NCBI RefSeq assembly: GCF_900087015.1
Contig: NZ_FLKP01000002.1
Coordinates: 744,001 to 808,000 of the forward strand
Length of the DNA stretch: 64,000 bases
DNA from: Christensenella timonensis
GTDB lineage: Bacteria; Bacillota; Clostridia; Christensenellales; Christensenellaceae
Reading direction: 5' to 3'
Shown: in pieces, positions 33,610-41,992 of the stretch
Position numbering within the stretch: the first letter of the stretch is position 1
Layout: each line of letters opens with the position of its first letter
Notes under the pieces: generated by a model
The model's input: only the letters and a program-made list of their open reading frames with translations
What the model was told of the DNA's origin: nothing
Databases searched by the model: none
Program-made: the position numbers and the translations under genes

Positions 33610-35487
33610 ATGAAAAAGGGAAAAATATTGCTGTGCATGCTGGCCACGGTATTTTTGGTCATGACGCTGGTTCTGCCTGTTTTCGCGGAAACGGGGCAGG
33701 GCACAGTGGAACCGGAACAGCCGGGCGGGGCCGCGGTTTCTTCCATTGGTATGAATTTTGTATTTACTGACAGCGACGGAATACCTCTTGAGGGAATCGA
33801 TGTTTTCCTGCAGGAAGCGGGAGACACAGAATATGTCTACAACGATGTGACAGACAAAGACGGGAAATTGTTCCTGCCAGATATACCGCTTTCGGATTTT
33901 GCCCTGGTGACGAAAAAGCAGGAGGGCGCGCTTACGGGCGCAGTGAGGATACACCTGTATCCGGCAGAAAAAACGGAAATCTTAAACCAGCCGAAAGTAG
34001 AAACAGCCCTGGATTTGCGGGGAGCCAAAAACGCTGCACTGGCGACAGATAATACCTCGCCGCTTGGGACGGGGGAGGTTTGTGCCGCGATCAGGAACGG
34101 TACCATATCTGATTTGGTCGATTCGGCACAGGGATCGGCGGGCCCGATCATTCCCAGCGACATGAAGCCGTATGAGTATGAAGTCAATATTAACCAAACA
34201 GCGCAAGCGGTTGATTTTGCCCTTACGGTGCCGCAAGACGGGATGATCGTCCTGACGGCGGCGGTGGACGGCGTTTTGCCGGAACCTACGCCGATGCCCG
34301 AACCGACAGCGACGGCAACGCAGACCCCGGCGCCCACTGCCACAACGACAGCGGAGCCTGATCCGACAGCGTCTTCCCCTACACCGACGCCTTCGGAAGC
34401 GCCTACCGCCACACCCACGGCAAGCATAACGCCTACGGCGAGCGTAATACCGACGCCCGAGCCGACACCAGCGCCTACGACTTCGCCAAACAAGGTGAAT
34501 GTCAAGGTTTACCTGATGGATGGCGAAGGGATGGCATTGCCGGGATATACGGTGACGCTGGGGGAGGATCATAAAAAAACGGCAAATGCCAAAGGTACGC
34601 TTTACCTTTCCAATATCGCGCCGGATGATACCCAGACAATGCGCGTATACGATCCGGACAACAAGGCGCGCGGCAGCTGTAAGCTGGAATTCAGCGAGGG
34701 TGATGAAACGGCATCCAAGCTGCAGGACAATACCTATACGGTGACATATCAAAAAGGTACGCAAGACGTTTTTATGGCTGCAAGTGTAGACCCGGATGGC
34801 GATAAAGAAACGGATATTGTGGTAGAAAAGGTTTCGGGCGATCCGCTCCAGCCGGGAAAAACGGAAGAGAAGAAAACGGATGAAAAGGGCCATAAAAAGC
34901 CTGTGGAGCTTCAAAATGAACCATGCCTCAATGGATACCTGATAGATGCGGACGGCAAGATCCTGCAGGAGGCAACGGTAGAGAGCCTGAATCTGGAAAA
35001 CAAGGGGATGCTGAGTGACGCGACGGATGTCAAAGGCTATTTTGAGATCCCGGCAATTTCCAAAGGGAAACATCGGATTACCGCAACGGCGGATGACGGC
35101 ACGCTTGTAGGCGAAGTTGAGGTAGAGGTGCAGGTGGGCGCGGTAACGGGGATCGCTTCGCAGGAGGGGACATTTGTGCTCAGTATTTCCAAGGATGCAA
35201 AGGAAGTATATGCAAACCTGAAGGCGGACGGAAGAGGCGGGCTCAATATTTCAGATGTATCGGAAACACAGGCCACGGTTCCCGCCGTATCATCTGCTGC
35301 GCCGTCCGCAGATGTGAGCGCATCGGCAAGCCCGCTACCGTCTGCGCCGATCCGTGAGCAGACGCAGGAAAACGGCATAAGCCCGGTGGTACTGGTGCTG
35401 ATCCTTGTCGGTGTGGCGGTCGCTGTATTGGCGGTGTTCCTGGTCATTAAGGTACAGAGGGCGAAAAAGAACGGATACAGGGATTAA
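33610..35487 (+). CDS. Exported Pro/Thr-rich protein with SpaA-like repeats and C-terminal anchor
   Basis: The 625-residue protein starts at ATG 33610 after GAGGGGAT. It has a signal peptide (residues 1-27, ending PVFAE), a beta domain with SDGIPLEGIDVFLQE, a Pro/Thr/Ala-rich stretch of about 75 residues (T-P-x-P and similar, about residues 222-292), then two further domains with DGEGMALPGYTVTLGEDHKKT and DADGKILQEATVESL. These resemble carboxypeptidase-regulatory or SpaA-type pilin folds. A C-terminal helix (VVLVLILVGVAVAVLAVFLVIKV) and a short basic tail anchor it. No sortase motif is seen. The PT region is a likely glycosylated, wall-spanning spacer. Confidence 0.82.
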   Translation: MKKGKILLCMLATVFLVMTLVLPVFAETGQGTVEPEQPGGAAVSSIGMNFVFTDSDGIPLEGIDVFLQEAGDTEYVYNDVTDKDGKLFLPDIPLSDFALVTKKQEGALTGAVRIHLYPAEKTEILNQPKVETALDLRGAKNAALATDNTSPLGTGEVCAAIRNGTISDLVDSAQGSAGPIIPSDMKPYEYEVNINQTAQAVDFALTVPQDGMIVLTAAVDGVLPEPTPMPEPTATATQTPAPTATTTAEPDPTASSPTPTPSEAPTATPTASITPTASVIPTPEPTPAPTTSPNKVNVKVYLMDGEGMALPGYTVTLGEDHKKTANAKGTLYLSNIAPDDTQTMRVYDPDNKARGSCKLEFSEGDETASKLQDNTYTVTYQKGTQDVFMAASVDPDGDKETDIVVEKVSGDPLQPGKTEEKKTDEKGHKKPVELQNEPCLNGYLIDADGKILQEATVESLNLENKGMLSDATDVKGYFEIPAISKGKHRITATADDGTLVGEVEVEVQVGAVTGIASQEGTFVLSISKDAKEVYANLKADGRGGLNISDVSETQATVPAVSSAAPSADVSASASPLPSAPIREQTQENGISPVVLVLILVGVAVAVLAVFLVIKVQRAKKNGYRD

Positions 35488-35501
35488 AAGGACACGATAA
35501 A

Positions 35502-35527
35502 AAACCGCAGGTACCTGCGGTTTTTTT
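35502..35527. terminator. Bidirectional terminator
   Basis: AAACCGCAG-GTAC-CTGCGGTTT is a perfect palindrome with T7 on the plus strand and A5 before it for the minus strand. It separates the exported protein gene from the convergent DUF47 gene. Confidence 0.92.
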
Positions 35528-35538
35528 GATTCCCCTCA

Positions 35539-36162
35539 TCAGCTGTTTTTCATGATGATACTTTCAAGCGTATTGGCGACGTCTTCGCAGGCGTCGCAGC
35601 AGCCTTCAAAATAATTGTAAGTCTTAGACCAGACCATGATCTCGATCGGGTCTGTCGAATTGACGTGCAAGTCCCGCATAGCCTTGGTATAGAGCTGGTC
35701 GCCGTCGCCTTCCAGACGGTTGATCTCTATGATGCACTCGGAAAGCAGGGAAGATTTTTTGAAATTAGAAAACTCCTGCATCGCCTTTTTGAGCATATCG
35801 CAGCAGGAAACGATGATGTCCATGAATTCGAGAGCTTCGGGGCGGATCGAGCGGATATTGAATGTATAGATCTTGACGATCACATCCTCGACCGCATCCG
35901 TCACATCGTCAATGCGCTGGGCAAGCTCGGTGACATCCTCGCGCTCGATGGGCGGGAGGAATTCGTGGAGCAGCACCTGCATCATTTCGTGCTTGGCGCT
36001 GTCGGCCGCATGCTCGATCTCGTGGATGGAATTCATGACCTCTTCGACCGTATCCGGATCGAAATGGTGGAGCGTTTCGTTTAACTGCGAGGCAGCTTTG
36101 CAGGAATAATTGACCAGGTTTACAAACCCTTCATAATAATTATAAGACCGTTTTTTTGCCAT
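35539..36162 (-). CDS. DUF47 (PhoU-like) family protein
   Basis: The protein of about 207 residues is all-helical and PhoU-like, with HEIEHAADSAKHEMMQVLLHEFLPPIEREDVTELAQRIDDVTDAVEDV, the acidic metal-cluster pattern of DUF47. It pairs with a PiT phosphate transporter, which is the classical neighbour; it probably gates or regulates uptake. I prefer the ATG at 36162, which lies 11 bases after AAAGGA; the ATG at 36174 abuts that box. The upstream PiT gene ends 12-24 bases before. Confidence 0.92.
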   Translation of the reverse strand: MAKKRSYNYYEGFVNLVNYSCKAASQLNETLHHFDPDTVEEVMNSIHEIEHAADSAKHEMMQVLLHEFLPPIEREDVTELAQRIDDVTDAVEDVIVKIYTFNIRSIRPEALEFMDIIVSCCDMLKKAMQEFSNFKKSSLLSECIIEINRLEGDGDQLYTKAMRDLHVNSTDPIEIMVWSKTYNYFEGCCDACEDVANTLESIIMKNS

Positions 36163-36186
36163 GTTGCGTTTCATTCCTTTCTTTTA

Positions 36187-37239
36187 TCAGAATACCGCCA
36201 TGAAGAGCAATGCCATCAGGAAACCGATGATTCCGCAGCCGGGAAAAGTCAGGATCCATGCCATGAACATTTCCTTGACTACGCCCCAGTTTACGGATGA
36301 CATGCGGCGCGCGGCGCCTACGCCCATGATAGCGGTCGTTTTGGTGTGTGTCGTACTGACGGGGAGGCCCGTGAGCGAAGAAACGAGCAGGCAGGCTGTA
36401 GCGGACATATCCGCATCGAACCCCTGATATCCCTTGAGGTGCACCATATCCATGCCCACCGCCTTGATGATGCGGTAACCGCCGATAGACGTGCCGAGGG
36501 CCATGACAGCCGAGCATAGGATCATCAGCCAGATGGGGATCTCAAACGAAGTGACGTTGGCCTGGCCTTGGGCAAGGAAAAGGCCGAGCAGGAACACGCC
36601 CATGAATTTCTGGCCGTCCTGCGCGCCGTGCATGAACGACATGGCCGCCGCGCCGCCGATCTGTCCATAGTGGAAAAATTTTGTCGTTTTCCGGTGGTCT
36701 TTATGCTTGCAGATGAGCGCGGTCAGCTTGCCGGAGCCCCAGCCAAGCCCAAAGCCCAAGCCTGTGGAAAGGGCGAGGCCGTATAATACCTTGACCCACT
36801 CTGCACCGTTGATGCCGCCGAGCCCGCCGTGCATCGCAATGGCGGCGCCCGAAAGCCCGGCGATGAGCGCGTGGCTCTCGCTGGTAGGGATGCCGAAGCG
36901 CCAGGCGACCGTCGCCCATGTAACGATGGCGACCATAGCTGCGCACAATGCGACAATGGATTCGTGCGGGTCGCCGCCGAAATCGACCATGCTGTAAATG
37001 GTGTAGGCGACGGTGGCGTTGATCATGGTCATGACCAAAACGCCGAGGAAATTAAAAACAGCCGCCATCAGGATCGCGGGTTTGGGCTTTAAGGCCCGTG
37101 TGGAAACACATGTCGCGATCGCGTTGGGGGCGTCTGTCCACCCGTTGACTAAAATCACCGCGAGCGTCAGGATCACGGTAATCAAAAAGGCGGGATTCGT
37201 ACCCATTTGCGTGAGAAATTCTGAAAATGATATCGACAT
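36187..37239 (-). CDS. PiT family inorganic phosphate transporter
   Basis: The product of about 350 residues has about ten membrane helices and two inverted PiT repeats: GWTDAPNAIATCVSTRALKP in the first half and GADMS-preceded TGLPVSTTHTKTTAIMGVGAARR in the second. The family takes up phosphate (or metal-phosphate) with protons or sodium. An ATG at 37239 is 8 bases after GGGGA; one at 37245 lies closer. It is the first gene of a pair with the DUF47 regulator. Confidence 0.94.
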   Translation of the reverse strand: MSISFSEFLTQMGTNPAFLITVILTLAVILVNGWTDAPNAIATCVSTRALKPKPAILMAAVFNFLGVLVMTMINATVAYTIYSMVDFGGDPHESIVALCAAMVAIVTWATVAWRFGIPTSESHALIAGLSGAAIAMHGGLGGINGAEWVKVLYGLALSTGLGFGLGWGSGKLTALICKHKDHRKTTKFFHYGQIGGAAAMSFMHGAQDGQKFMGVFLLGLFLAQGQANVTSFEIPIWLMILCSAVMALGTSIGGYRIIKAVGMDMVHLKGYQGFDADMSATACLLVSSLTGLPVSTTHTKTTAIMGVGAARRMSSVNWGVVKEMFMAWILTFPGCGIIGFLMALLFMAVF

Positions 37240-37341
37240 AAACATTTCCCCGATCGGTTGTAATGGTGGAGCAATAATCGTCCGCTACCAGTATACTATA
37301 AAAAAGATAAATATTGTATAAACAAAATGCGGATATGAAAA

Positions 37342-37368
37342 AAAGGGAGGCGGTTCGCCTCCCTTTTT
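37342..37368. terminator. Terminator of the YhgE/Pip gene
   Basis: AAAGGGAGGCG and CGCCTCCCTTT pair around GTT, with runs of A on the left and T on the right, so it works for minus-strand transcripts and would also act on plus-strand ones. Confidence 0.85.
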
Positions 37369-37372
37369 GGTA

Positions 37373-39787
37373 CTATTCCGTAAACCGCAATTGGTTGACG
37401 TGTTCCTGCATTTTTTCCGCGCGTTTTTTGAAGATGACCGTGAGCGTCAGGAAGACGCCGAGGAAAATGAGCAGCATACCGATACATTGCCAGATGAGCG
37501 TGATGTTCGTCCCCGAAATCGATTCCCGCAGGGCTGTGACGCAATACGTGAACGGCATGAATGGGTTCAATACCTTGAAGAAGTTGGGCACGAGCTCTAA
37601 AGGGAACGTCCCGGCGTCCGCCGTCAGCTGCAGGATCAGGAGTACGATGGCGATGAGCCGTCCTGCATCCCCCAGCAGCGAGATGAGCATCTGCACAATG
37701 GCGATGGCTGTCAGGGACATCACGATAATAGTCAGGAAGTAAAGCGGAATGTTGTTTGGCTGTAGGCCGAGCGTGAATACGACCGCGCCGACCATGACCG
37801 CCTGCAGCAGCCCGATAAACGCATAGGAAAGGTATTTTCCAATGGCGGACTGTGCACTGTTCGCTTTGAGGGCAGGGTCTTCCCTGGGCGAAATGATGAA
37901 GAACATCAGGATCGCGCCCACCCACAGAGAGAGCGGGATGAAATAGGGAGCGAAACCCGTCCCGTAGTCGGGGACAGGATTTAAGGGCTGGTTTGACATC
38001 GTGACCGGATCGCTGATGTATGCAGCCATCGTTTCACTGGAATTTACAAGATTACCGTCGATATAGTCCACGCCGTCCGCCAGTTTGGTTTTCAGTTCGG
38101 AAGTGCCGTCTGTCAGCTGGCCTACGCCGTCCGCCAGGGCCGGAACCTGGTCGCTTAGGGAAGCCAGCCCTTCGTGCAACGAAGAAGAACCATCCGCAAG
38201 CTGCGTAATGCCGTCGGCCGCCTGGCCTACGCCGTCCGCGAGTTTACTGCCGCCGGCAGCGAGCTGGGACACGCCGTCCGCAAGGGCCGGAGTCTTTTCG
38301 GAAAGCGCGTTTGCGCCTGTATCGAGCTGCTCCGCGCCTCCTGCCAGTTGGTCGATGCCGTCCGATAAGGCAGGAAGTTTGCCGTCCAATTCGGAAAGGC
38401 CGGCATATAAATCGGCAGAACCGTCCGCAAGCTGTGCCGTACCGTCGGCAGCTGCGTTGATTCCGGCGTCCAGGCGGGAAACGCCCGCTGCGAATGCGGG
38501 AGAACCATCCGGCATCGTTTCATTCGCCGGGTCGAGCGCGTACTGGATGCTGCCAAGGCCGGTCTGTATTTGGCTGACTCCGTCCCGGACGTCCCGCAGG
38601 TTGTCCGTAAGCTGGCCCTGTCCGTCGATATAAGAGGTCTTAAGGCCGTCCAGCAGCGCTTTGGCATTGGCCGTATCGCCCGCGTCGATCAGGGCCTCGA
38701 TCTGTCCCACAGCCGTTTCAAACTGTGTGGTGGACGAGGTCGCGGTCATGATGTCGTCAAGGCCCGAAACAGCCTTGCCGCTGCCTTGCAGGAGTGTATC
38801 CGTAGAAGCCTTGAGCGCAGCGGTTCCTGTTTTGAGCGCAGCAGAGCCTTCCGTAAGCGCGGGCATGCCGCCGTTTAGCTGGCTGATCCCGTCATGCAGG
38901 GTTTTGGAACCGTCGTAAGCCGCACCGATCCCCGCGGCAAGGGCCTGGCTGTTCGTATGCAGGTCGTCGATCCCGCTTTTGAGCGCATCGGCGCCGTCCG
39001 CCAGTTGGCTGGCGCCGTTTTGAAGCGCAGGAACCTGGCTGTTTAAGGAATCCAGCCCGTTTTCAAGCTGCGTACTGCCGCTTTTTAAAGCAGGGGTGTT
39101 TGCGTTGAGCTGGAGGAGGCCGTTTTGGAGCGTGGAAGAACCGTCCGTGAGCTTGATGACACCGGAAGCGAGCGTAGGTATCTTCCCGTTTAATTCACTG
39201 ACGCCGTCATAAAGCTGCGCCGCCCCGTCCGAAGCTTGCTGCAGGCCGTCTTTGGCATCGTACAGCCCGTCGAAAGCGCCCTGCGCATATTCCTTGGTGA
39301 CGGAGGCAGAAACCTGCTCTTTGAGCTGTGTCTCCACATTCCCGCTGATCTGCGAGGCCAGGAAGTTCTTGGCCTGGTTGGAAGTATAGACGATCTCCGC
39401 CACAGCCGGTTTACTCGTCTTGGCGCTTACGATTTTTTGGGAAAAGTCACTGGGGATCGTAAACAGCGAATAATATTTCGTGGACGCGAGACCATCCTTC
39501 AAATCGTCCTGCGAGACAAACGACCACGCGACCTCATGGTTTTCCTTGAGATCGGTGATGACATCTTTGCCGTAGTTGACGGACTTGCCGTCAAGGTCTG
39601 CGCCCTCGTCCAGGTTCAGGACTGCAACCGGCAGCTGGTCAAGCCTGCCGTAGGGGTTCCAGAACGCCGCCAGATAACACAGGCTGTAGAGCATGGGCAC
39701 GATCAGGATCGCGATGACGGAAACGCGGATGAAGCGGTTCCGGAAGATGCTCGAAATGTCATGTCCCGTTATCCTTGTGAATTTCAA
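37373..39787 (-). CDS. YhgE/Pip membrane protein with a long heptad-repeat domain
   Basis: The protein of about 804 residues has an N-terminal helix (residues about 20-42, VIAILIVPMLYSLCYLAAF), a large extracellular part and an ABC-2-type C-terminal domain with about five helices (residues about 630-800). Between about residues 170 and 610 runs a Gly/Leu/Ala repeat of the form LxxGxxxLxxG with more than twenty units. The family is known as phage infection protein and related to membrane transport of the MmpL/ABC-2 kind; its substrate is unknown. The TTG at 39787 is 8 bases after GGAG, better than the GTG at 39796 which overlaps that box. It is controlled by the adjacent TetR through a clear operator. 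Confidence 0.9.
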   Translation of the reverse strand: MKFTRITGHDISSIFRNRFIRVSVIAILIVPMLYSLCYLAAFWNPYGRLDQLPVAVLNLDEGADLDGKSVNYGKDVITDLKENHEVAWSFVSQDDLKDGLASTKYYSLFTIPSDFSQKIVSAKTSKPAVAEIVYTSNQAKNFLASQISGNVETQLKEQVSASVTKEYAQGAFDGLYDAKDGLQQASDGAAQLYDGVSELNGKIPTLASGVIKLTDGSSTLQNGLLQLNANTPALKSGSTQLENGLDSLNSQVPALQNGASQLADGADALKSGIDDLHTNSQALAAGIGAAYDGSKTLHDGISQLNGGMPALTEGSAALKTGTAALKASTDTLLQGSGKAVSGLDDIMTATSSTTQFETAVGQIEALIDAGDTANAKALLDGLKTSYIDGQGQLTDNLRDVRDGVSQIQTGLGSIQYALDPANETMPDGSPAFAAGVSRLDAGINAAADGTAQLADGSADLYAGLSELDGKLPALSDGIDQLAGGAEQLDTGANALSEKTPALADGVSQLAAGGSKLADGVGQAADGITQLADGSSSLHEGLASLSDQVPALADGVGQLTDGTSELKTKLADGVDYIDGNLVNSSETMAAYISDPVTMSNQPLNPVPDYGTGFAPYFIPLSLWVGAILMFFIISPREDPALKANSAQSAIGKYLSYAFIGLLQAVMVGAVVFTLGLQPNNIPLYFLTIIVMSLTAIAIVQMLISLLGDAGRLIAIVLLILQLTADAGTFPLELVPNFFKVLNPFMPFTYCVTALRESISGTNITLIWQCIGMLLIFLGVFLTLTVIFKKRAEKMQEHVNQLRFTE

Positions 39788-39820
39788 AACAGTCACTCCT
39801 TTTTCATGTCATAGCATTAT

Positions 39821-39842
39821 TTGTACCGACTGGTCAGTACAA
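39821..39842. promoter_or_regulatory. TetR operator over the YhgE/Pip transcription start
   Basis: TTGTAC and GTACAA flank GAC-TG-GTC, forming a 22-base near palindrome directly downstream of the promoter -10. The 15-base core GACTGGTCAGTACAA recurs before the tetR gene. Confidence 0.8.
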
Positions 39843-39871
39843 ATAATATTGCTTTCGACTTCATTTGTCAA
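39843..39871 (-). promoter_or_regulatory. Predicted promoter of the YhgE/Pip gene
   Basis: On the minus strand TTGACA (39871-39866), a 17-base spacer and TATTAT (39848-39843), followed at once by the operator. Binding of TetR would block initiation. Confidence 0.8.
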
Positions 39872-39883
39872 CATTTTTTGGTA

Positions 39884-39916
39884 TAAAAAAACAGCAGTTT
39901 ATAAAAAAACTGCTGT
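39884..39916 (-). terminator. Terminator of the tetR gene
   Basis: ACAGCAGTTT (39891-39900) and AAACTGCTGT (39907-39916) pair; the A run at 39884-39890 gives a T run on the minus strand. It isolates the tetR transcript from the YhgE promoter just beyond. Confidence 0.85.
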
Positions 39917-39929
39917 GAAGTACCGCGCT

Positions 39930-40484
39930 TTATAAAATACCGCGCAGGTAATTTTCAAGCAAAAGGTCCGGCACGTCCTTTTTTGAGGAAGGATGAAGCG
40001 CGCTGTAAACAGAGGCGGAAACGAGCATTCCCAAAAACCCGGCGACCGCCGCATCCATTTCCTGCGGGGTCTGGGGACCGCCGTCCAGCTCGCGGATGCA
40101 CGAACGGATATCCTCCGAATATTCGTTCAGTTCTTTACGCAAAAGCTGCTGCCGTTCCTCCTGGCCGAAAAGCTGGCTCAATACGACCTTGATAAAATTT
40201 TCGTTTTTGCGCACGGCTTTGAGCTGGGATTGGCATAGGCTGCGCAATTTTTCCGCCGGAGGAAGCTTCTTTCCGAGAACTCTTTTCGCGTCGTCGACAA
40301 GATCGGTAAGGCCTGTTTGCATCACAAACAGGAATAAGTCTTCCTTGCTTTTGAAGTGATAGTAGAGCGTCCCCTTGGCGACCCCTGCCAGCACGGCGAT
40401 CTCATCCATGGACGCGCCCGTATAGCCGCAGCGCGAAAAGATATCGATGGAAGCGTTATAAATGGCTTCTTTAGTCTTATTCAT
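39930..40484 (-). CDS. TetR family repressor of the YhgE/Pip gene
   Basis: The 184-residue protein has a TetR HTH at residues about 5-50 (EAIYNASIDIFSRCGYTGASMDEIAVLAGVAKGTLYYHFKSKEDLF), with the canonical GTLYYHF. A helical ligand domain follows. The ATG is preceded by GGGGAG. Matching operators lie before this gene and before the YhgE/Pip gene downstream on the same strand, so it very likely represses both. The inducer is unknown, perhaps a membrane-active compound. Confidence 0.93.
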   Translation of the reverse strand: MNKTKEAIYNASIDIFSRCGYTGASMDEIAVLAGVAKGTLYYHFKSKEDLFLFVMQTGLTDLVDDAKRVLGKKLPPAEKLRSLCQSQLKAVRKNENFIKVVLSQLFGQEERQQLLRKELNEYSEDIRSCIRELDGGPQTPQEMDAAVAGFLGMLVSASVYSALHPSSKKDVPDLLLENYLRGIL

Positions 40485-40509
40485 GGCTTTCTCCCCTTGG
40501 GATTAGTTT

Positions 40510-40524
40510 GACTGGTCAGTACAA
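40510..40524. promoter_or_regulatory. TetR operator before its own gene
   Basis: GACTGGTCAGTACAA is identical over 15 bases to the operator at the YhgE promoter. On the minus strand a TATAAT (reading from about 40529 down) lies directly against it, so TetR should autoregulate. Confidence 0.72.
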
Positions 40525-40579
40525 TTATATACTAACCTCTTTTGATAAAAATGCAAGGGTAAGATGTTGGAACAAGAAA

Positions 40580-41047
40580 CTAACGCAATAATTTCCGCAC
40601 GTAAGCAAGCGGCACATCCATGCGCCTGGCGATGGCTTCTTCCCCCATGCCGCTGTCTGAAAACCGTTTGCACACGGCTTTCATGCTCTCGCCTACCTCG
40701 ATGATGTGGCGATCGGGATCGTAAAAACGTAGGGCGCGCTGCCCCCAAGGGTGTTCCTTTACACTGTGCACATATTCGATGCCGCCAATATTTTTAAGCC
40801 GCTCGACCAGGTCGTCAAAATCCTTTTCCTCAAAGTACAGCTCGTGGTCGTTGCCCGCAAAGGAAATGTCCTTTTGGGGGCGTTCGATGAAGCCGTCCCA
40901 CGTATCCAGGGTTTGAAGGGAAAGCCCCCCGGTAAATGTGACGTTGGCGCCGAAATCGGCGGTGATGTGAAGGCCGAGCACGTTGCGGTAAAACGCTTTG
41001 GATGTTTCCAGGTCGGAAACGACGAGCAAAGGAGCTATAAATTTCAT
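40580..41047 (-). CDS. VOC (glyoxalase/bleomycin-resistance) family protein with an HTH-like tail
   Basis: The 155-residue protein has a vicinal-oxygen-chelate domain at residues 1-118: APLLVVSDLETSKAFYRNVLGLHI, then NDHELYFEEKDFDDLVERL and LRFYDPDRHIIEVGES, with the metal-site Glu in IIEVGE. A final stretch of about 35 residues (FSDSGMGEEAIARRMDVPLAYVRKLL) looks like a helix-turn-helix. No substrate is recognisable. AGGAGG lies before the ATG. It faces away from the MBL gene; it has no clear operon partner. Confidence 0.85.
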   Translation of the reverse strand: MKFIAPLLVVSDLETSKAFYRNVLGLHITADFGANVTFTGGLSLQTLDTWDGFIERPQKDISFAGNDHELYFEEKDFDDLVERLKNIGGIEYVHSVKEHPWGQRALRFYDPDRHIIEVGESMKAVCKRFSDSGMGEEAIARRMDVPLAYVRKLLR

Positions 41048-41119
41048 GAAAGAACCTCCTGTCTATCCGGTTTTTTTACCAGTATACGGAAAAAACATGG
41101 GGAATGCAAACAAAATGCG

Positions 41120-41148
41120 TTGAAAAAAAAGCAAGATGGGTATACAAT
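41120..41148 (+). promoter_or_regulatory. Predicted promoter of the MBL hydrolase gene
   Basis: TTGAAA (41120-41125), a 17-base spacer and TACAAT (41143-41148). A TATACA box two bases upstream is an alternative -10. Confidence 0.55.
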
Positions 41149-41181
41149 AAAATGTATTGGAAATAAAGAAAGGCACAATAT

Positions 41182-41976
41182 ATGGGACTTGAAATCGCGC
41201 CGCTTTTCAGCGGTTCCAAGGGAAACTGTATTTATATCGGCACCGAACGCTCCAAGGTACTGGTAGACGCGGGTTATTCATGCACCAAGATTTCGGCGGA
41301 GCTGGAGAAGGCGGGCGCGCACATGGAGGACATCGACGGCATTTTGGTGACGCATGAACACAGCGACCATATCGGCGGCGTAGGCGTCATTTCCCGTAAA
41401 TACGATATCCCAGTGTATGCCAATGAAGAAACATGGCGGCAGATGGAAACGCGCGTGGGCGGGGTGAGTACCAAGAACATCAGGATCATCGACGAGAAGG
41501 ATTTTTATGTCAAGGAGCTTTGCGTGCAGCCATACGAGATATCGCACGACGCGGTGCGGCCTTTCGGCTACAGCATCACGGCGCAGGGTAAAAAAGTCAG
41601 CGTGATGACCGATTTAGGGCATGTGACGGACAAAATCCTCAAACAGGTCGCGGGGTCTTCCATCGTGCTTTTGGAATCCAACCACGATGTAGAGATGCTA
41701 AAGTGCGGGCCGTACCCTTACTACCTGAAGCGCCGTATCCTGTCGGGCAGCGGCCATCTCTCCAACGACGACGCGGCAACGACGGCGTACAGGCTGGTTG
41801 CTTCGGGCGTGAGGGGGATCCTTCTCGGGCATCTTTCGGAAAAGAATAATTTTTATGAGCTCGCCTATGAAACGGTGTGCTCTTTTTTGCGGCAGAATAA
41901 TATCGTGATCGGCAAGCATGTCGCGGTGGGCATGGCGAAGCGCGAGGGCGTGACGGGCGTCTATACCGCGATCTGA
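41182..41976 (+). CDS. walJ: MBL-fold metallohydrolase, WalJ/YycJ type
   Basis: The 264-residue enzyme has the metallo-beta-lactamase motif THEHSDHIGG (residues about 58-67), LVDAGYSCTK, and the later metal ligands in MTDLGHVTD and LLESNHD. Sequence and length match the YycJ/WalJ exonuclease-like family. In Bacillus the gene sits beside walKR; here it is not beside a two-component system but is followed by a lipoprotein gene and rlmH, and walJ-rlmH proximity is also seen elsewhere. AAAGAAAGG lies before the ATG. Confidence 0.85.
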   Translation: MGLEIAPLFSGSKGNCIYIGTERSKVLVDAGYSCTKISAELEKAGAHMEDIDGILVTHEHSDHIGGVGVISRKYDIPVYANEETWRQMETRVGGVSTKNIRIIDEKDFYVKELCVQPYEISHDAVRPFGYSITAQGKKVSVMTDLGHVTDKILKQVAGSSIVLLESNHDVEMLKCGPYPYYLKRRILSGSGHLSNDDAATTAYRLVASGVRGILLGHLSEKNNFYELAYETVCSFLRQNNIVIGKHVAVGMAKREGVTGVYTAI

Positions 41977-41992
41977 AAGGTATGGAGGATAT

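Noticed and set aside
34300-34480. Repetitive DNA that could look like a tandem repeat or CRISPR.
   Set aside because: It is coding sequence for the Pro/Thr-rich spacer; units are irregular and there are no spacers of constant length.
33982-35073. A 363-codon open frame on the minus strand, rich in Arg, Cys and His.
   Set aside because: It is the antisense of the exported Pro/Thr-rich protein, has no ribosome site, and its composition is the mirror of the Thr/Pro repeats.
37400-39600. Repeated GCCGTCCGCCAG-like motifs that might look like a repeat array.
   Set aside because: They encode the LxxG heptads of the YhgE/Pip protein on the minus strand.
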